Assembly: GCF_002232035.1 (NCBI RefSeq)
Contig: NZ_NKXR01000006.1
Span: 50,819-114,818 of the forward strand
Source of the DNA: Collinsella sp. TF06-26
GTDB taxonomy: Bacteria; Actinomycetota; Coriobacteriia; Coriobacteriales; Coriobacteriaceae
Length of the DNA stretch: 64,000 nt
Direction of reading: 5' to 3'
Position 1 is the stretch's first letter, and every line of letters begins with the position of its first letter. Below the pieces are notes generated by a model. The model was not told the DNA's origin. It did not search any database and saw only the letters and a list, made by a program, of their open reading frames with translations. Shown in pieces: positions 61,033-64,000 of this stretch. Made by a program: the position numbers and the translations under genes.

Positions 61033-62025
61033 CTAATAATCAAGCTTCCACATGTAGCGGCGCGTCATGTAGTCCTTGTGGGTGACGGCAGAAAGCGCAC
61101 GCATGTACACGTTGTTGAGGATCGGCGCAAAGATCAGGTGGTTGAAGTACTCGCTCACGCTGTCCTTGATGTCGTTGAGGCCGAGCTCCTTGGCGTCGAG
61201 CTGGTAGACGCGCTCGCCACCGTACTGGTTGACAAAGCGAATTCCGCGCTCGTCGTTGCAGCGGCTGCGGCCGACGCTGATGAGCTGGAACAGCGAGGTG
61301 CGCTTGTCCAGAATCTCGAAGGGGCCGTGGAAGAAGTCGCAGGTGTTGATGGTGCAGGAGTCGATCTGCAGCATCTCCTGCACGTTGCAGATGCTAAAGA
61401 CGTAGGCGGCACCAAAGAGCGGGCCCTGGGCCATGACGTTGATGCAGGGCTTGTCGGCGTTCTGCTCGGCCCACTTAGCAGCGAGCGGACGGGTGTACTC
61501 GACGGCCTTGCGATAGATGGGGTCGACCAAGTCGAACGCGGCCATAGCGGTCTCGTACTCGGCATAGCCCTCGGTCTGCTGCGTGAGCTCCATGGCGATC
61601 ATGGTCACGACGGCGGAGTTGGTGCGGCCCATGCAAGACTCGTCAACGGCCAAGCTGTCGTACTGGATCTTGTAGTCGCAGACCTCGGTGAGGCCGGACT
61701 CGTCAACATAGATGGCGATGGTGCTGGCGCCGTGGTCCTTGGCGACCTGGGCGGCGACGATGGTCTCCTTGGTGCCGCGCATGGACACGACGACGGCCAG
61801 GGCGTTCTCGTTAACGTAGGCAGGGGTTGCGTGCACGAACTCGTTGCTGGTGTAGCTGGAGCTCACGACCTGCGTGGCCTCGTGCTCCATAAAGTACTGA
61901 GCAGGATAGTTGCCGCCGTTGGATCCGCCGGCGCCAATCCACACGACGCGCTTGATGCCGCCCTTGTCTGCCTTGTCAGCCAAAACCTGGGAGACGACAT
62001 CCTTAACCTGTTCCTGAGTAGTCAT
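61033..62025 (-). CDS. SIS-domain sugar isomerase/deglycase (FrlB-like), copy 3
   Basis: A 330-residue protein with tandem SIS domains: VVWIGAGGSNGGNYPAQYFM, AVVVSMRGTKETIVAAQVAK and the final TCDFFHGPFEILDKRTSLFQ. The usual GEYFHGPFE motif reads CDFFHGPFE and the second domain is more diverged than in the other two copies. It is transcribed alone, divergently from GntR-3. It may act on a different glycated amine. Confidence 0.85.
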   Translation of the reverse strand: MTTQEQVKDVVSQVLADKADKGGIKRVVWIGAGGSNGGNYPAQYFMEHEATQVVSSSYTSNEFVHATPAYVNENALAVVVSMRGTKETIVAAQVAKDHGASTIAIYVDESGLTEVCDYKIQYDSLAVDESCMGRTNSAVVTMIAMELTQQTEGYAEYETAMAAFDLVDPIYRKAVEYTRPLAAKWAEQNADKPCINVMAQGPLFGAAYVFSICNVQEMLQIDSCTINTCDFFHGPFEILDKRTSLFQLISVGRSRCNDERGIRFVNQYGGERVYQLDAKELGLNDIKDSVSEYFNHLIFAPILNNVYMRALSAVTHKDYMTRRYMWKLDY

Positions 62026-62063
62026 CGTGCATCAGCCTTTCTTCTCGTTTGATGCTCTTGATG

Positions 62064-62222
62064 GCATACAAGTTACATACATGTTTTGGTTATGTCGACT
62101 AGTTGTATGCTATATTTGTCTTAGATATTTTGCTGGTAAAGTTTTCGTCAATCCATTATCAGCGGTTTTGTTGTCATGTTGGATACATGCTTGGTTCAGT
62201 AAGCATACAGGTTAGATACAGG
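62064..62222. promoter_or_regulatory. GntR-3 operator region between SIS-3 and GntR-3
   Basis: In the 205-bp divergent region: an inverted repeat GCATACAA (62064-62071) / TTGTATGC (62103-62110), and three related direct elements GTTACATACATG (62072), GTTGGATACATG (62178) and GTTAGATACAGG (62211). Likely GntR-3 sites covering both promoters; different from the GntR-1 and GntR-2 motifs. Confidence 0.6.
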
Positions 62223-62230
62223 TTGTTCGC

Positions 62231-62953
62231 ATGAGCACTTCGTCGAAAAAGAACTTGGCCCAATACGAGCGTCTGGCGGGTACGCTGCGTGACCGCATCG
62301 CCGCCGGCATCTACGCGTGCGGAGACAAGCTACCGTCCGAGATGGAGCTCATGGGCGAATCGGGCCTGTCGCGCAGCACTGTGCGTCACGCGCTTAAGGT
62401 GCTTGTTGACGAGGGCCTGGTTCGCACCGAGCGCGGACGCGGCGCCTTTGTGGCTGACACGCCGGCGCTCCACGAGAACAACCTGGTGTTTTCGAGCTAT
62501 ACCAAGCAGGTCGAAGGCCAGGGTATGAAGCCCACCACGCGCACGGTGGACTCGGGCTTTGCCAAAGCAATGGGCAGCGTGGCCAAGTTCTTTGACGCTA
62601 GCGTGGGCAGCAAGCTTGTCAAACTTGTCCGCCTGCGTTACCTGGACGATGCGCCACTGTGCCTGGAGACCACCTATTTGCCGCCAAGCTTTGGGTCGCT
62701 CATCGATCGCGATATCAACGGTTCGCTCTACGCCACGCTGCGCCAGGAGTTCCATCGTGCGCCGGCGCAGGGGCATAAGACCTTTGAGGTGTGCTATGCC
62801 TCGCAAAACGAGGCGTTTTTGCTCAACGTTGAGCGCGGGCAGGCGCTGATCCTGATCACCGACTACGTCTACGACACCGACGGTCGCCCGCTCCATGTCT
62901 CCAAGCGCATCCAACGTACCGACCGCGCCAAATACACCGAGCCCATCGGCTAG
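62231..62953 (+). CDS. GntR/HutC-family regulator (UTRA domain), GntR-3
   Basis: A 240-residue regulator. Winged helix (AQYERLAGTLRDRIAAGIYA, KLPSEMELMGESGLSRSTVR) at residues 8-70, then a UTRA domain (VSKRIQRTDRAKYTEPIG at the end). Divergent from SIS-3 and most likely its regulator. Only a weak AGG ribosome site is seen. Confidence 0.9.
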   Translation: MSTSSKKNLAQYERLAGTLRDRIAAGIYACGDKLPSEMELMGESGLSRSTVRHALKVLVDEGLVRTERGRGAFVADTPALHENNLVFSSYTKQVEGQGMKPTTRTVDSGFAKAMGSVAKFFDASVGSKLVKLVRLRYLDDAPLCLETTYLPPSFGSLIDRDINGSLYATLRQEFHRAPAQGHKTFEVCYASQNEAFLLNVERGQALILITDYVYDTDGRPLHVSKRIQRTDRAKYTEPIG

Positions 62954-63104
62954 CGCACCAAACGAGGCAAAATGTACCTAATAAACGTTTTACCTGCGGT
63001 TTTTATTAAATCTCAAGCTGGCATGGCGCAAATGCCAACATCGCCTAGCAACACGCGCCGCCCAAGCTCAACTGTTCCTGCCCAGAATATCCAGCACCGT
63101 AAAT

Positions 63105-63227
63105 CTAAGTGAGTAGACTTTTCGCGACCTGCCGAGCACATCCAAAACAGCCACCCCTGTAACCTGCGGTTTTACTAAAGCGAATGAGCTTTGTGCTTGC
63201 CCTGCGCCAAAAAGTCTACTCACTTAG
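63105..63227. repeat. 123-bp TIR-bounded MITE-like element, copy 2
   Basis: Starts CTAAGTGAGTAGACTTTTCG and ends AAAAAGTCTACTCACTTAG: a perfect 18-bp terminal inverted repeat. The interior is closely similar to 54665-54787. Like copy 1, it is followed within about 100 bp by TCTTGCGGCGA. The 62954-63327 gap has no gene. Confidence 0.82.
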
Positions 63228-63312
63228 CTCGCAATGCGTCCCGAGGGGACGATTCAGGTCAAAATAGCGTACGAACGCCGCGCCTCTTGCGGCGATTTGA
63301 TACCACAGGACA

Positions 63313-63342
63313 GCCAAAAACCTGTCCCTAAATGGTAGGTTT
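63313..63342 (+). repeat. REP-like hairpin with CTGTCCC core, copy 5 (overlaps the GNAT stop codon)
   Basis: GCCAAAAACCTGTCCCTAAA then TGGTAGGTTT. The TTTAGGG inside supplies the TAG that ends the GNAT gene, so the last four codons and the stop come from the repeat. Confidence 0.65.
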
Positions 63343-63930
63343 GAAACCTTGGGTGACAAGTGTGGGGAACCAGGTTGGTTTGGGCTGGTTGGGAATGCGC
63401 TCGGCTAGGACCAGCTCCATCCAACACATGTCGTACCAGCGGCCGAACTTTTGCGCGCAGCGGTCGAAGGCGCCCACCAGGCGGTATCCCATGTGGGCAT
63501 GGAAATCCTGGCTGTTGTGCGTCAGATACTCGTCGTCCTTATCGTGCGGCACGGCGATGAGCGCGCACATGCTGGTGATGCCCATCGCGACCAAGCATTG
63601 CTTGAGCGCGTCGTGCAGCCTGCGGCCCAGCCCGCCGTGGCGCACGTCGCGCGCCAGATAGATCGACGTCTCGACCGACCAGTCATAGGCCTCGCGGCTG
63701 TTAAGCGCGCTCACATAGGCATAGCCCACTGGGTGCCCGTCCAGCTCCATAACCAAATACGGGTAGCGCTTGAGCGTAAGCTCGATGCGCCCGGCGAACT
63801 CCTCAACGCTCGGCACCTCATATTCGCAGGTTATCGCCGTCTCGCGTACATACGGCTCATAGATGGCAAGCAACGCCGCCGCATCATCGGGCGTCGCCAG
63901 GCGAATCGTCGGCTCGGACATCTCGGCCAT
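63328..63930 (-). CDS. GNAT-family N-acetyltransferase (phosphinothricin acetyltransferase-like)
   Basis: A 200-residue acetyltransferase. The N-terminal IRLATPDDAAALLAIYEPYV, YAYVSALNSREAYDWSVETS and the acetyl-CoA loop VRHGGLGRRLHDALKQ (Q/RxxGxG/A) are family features. Similar enzymes acetylate phosphinothricin or methionine sulfoximine. GGGAAGGG precedes the ATG. The C-terminal tail past GRWYDMCWMELVL is longer than usual and its end lies in a REP hairpin. Confidence 0.88.
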   Translation of the reverse strand: MAEMSEPTIRLATPDDAAALLAIYEPYVRETAITCEYEVPSVEEFAGRIELTLKRYPYLVMELDGHPVGYAYVSALNSREAYDWSVETSIYLARDVRHGGLGRRLHDALKQCLVAMGITSMCALIAVPHDKDDEYLTHNSQDFHAHMGYRLVGAFDRCAQKFGRWYDMCWMELVLAERIPNQPKPTWFPTLVTQGFKPTI

Positions 63931-63955
63931 ACAACCCTTCCCTCTCAAAATCAGA

Positions 63956-63984
63956 ACCACCCTTAAAAAGGGTGGTTTGCTCTT
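63956..63984. terminator. Hairpin terminator at the window end
   Basis: ACCACCCTT-AAA-AAGGGTGGT followed on the plus strand by TTGCTCTT. It probably ends a gene outside the window; direction uncertain. Confidence 0.6.
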
Positions 63985-64000
63985 AGGGTATAACCCACGG

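Overview
The window is about 60% GC, densely coded and mostly transcribed from the minus strand. Gene content (a Tad pilus locus, a DUF4012 envelope protein, several SIS-domain sugar isomerases with a mannose-family PTS, a T-box on pheST) and the codon bias toward GC-ending codons suggest a gut actinobacterium of the Coriobacteriia, most likely Collinsella or a close relative. This is inference from gene style, not a database match.

Layout. 1-2.2 kb: metG (partial), rsmI and a GH5-like protein. 2.4-2.8 kb: tRNA-Phe with a duplicated 3' end that looks like an integration scar. 2.85-3.4 kb: a toxin-antitoxin pair whose toxin is frameshifted. 3.5-13.05 kb: a 12-gene Tad/Flp pilus operon (cpaB, tadZ, tadA, tadB, tadC, flp, pseudopilins, a DUF192 protein). 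13.3-17.4 kb: rsgA and a Ca2+-type P-type ATPase with a structured leader. 17.70-19.43 kb: an intact AT-rich 1,724-bp IS1595-type element carrying lincosamide resistance lnu(C), with an 8-bp target duplication, inserted just upstream of pyk. 21-25 kb: a lipase-fold protein and a CbiMQO-type Ni/Co ECF transporter with a NikR-like operator. 25.2-29.3 kb: pheST with a T-box. 29.4-36.1 kb: M32 carboxypeptidase, glmM, DUF4012 protein, EamA transporter. 36.3-46 kb: tRNA-Val followed by accessory genes (DUF5710 protein, zinc-ribbon protein, HNH-endonuclease-like remnant, AlbA/HATPase regulator with an operator array, AbiEi-like protein) interspersed with M16 peptidase and 5-formyl-THF cyclo-ligase. 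46.3-48.5 kb: metA and an L-2-hydroxyacid dehydrogenase. 48.6-63 kb: a catabolic island with three SIS-domain deglycase-like proteins, three GntR/UTRA regulators, a complete mannose-family PTS (IIAB, IIC, IID), a HAD phosphatase, an EamA exporter, YitT and RecQ. The last gene is a GNAT acetyltransferase.

The catabolic island resembles Amadori-compound (fructoselysine/glucoselysine) use: the PTS would import and phosphorylate the glycated amine and the SIS proteins would deglycate it. Each GntR gene has its own distinct repeated operator-like motif nearby, so the island looks like three parallel circuits.

The most unusual non-coding signal is a set of dispersed structured repeats. One family (31.0, 52.6, 60.9 kb) begins exactly at the stop codon of three unrelated genes and shows compensatory base changes in several stems. 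A second family follows the P-type ATPase and pheT. Further families are a GAGCGTGGA palindrome/array (4 loci), a 123-bp TIR-bounded MITE-like element (2 copies) and GGGACAG-core REP hairpins (5 copies).
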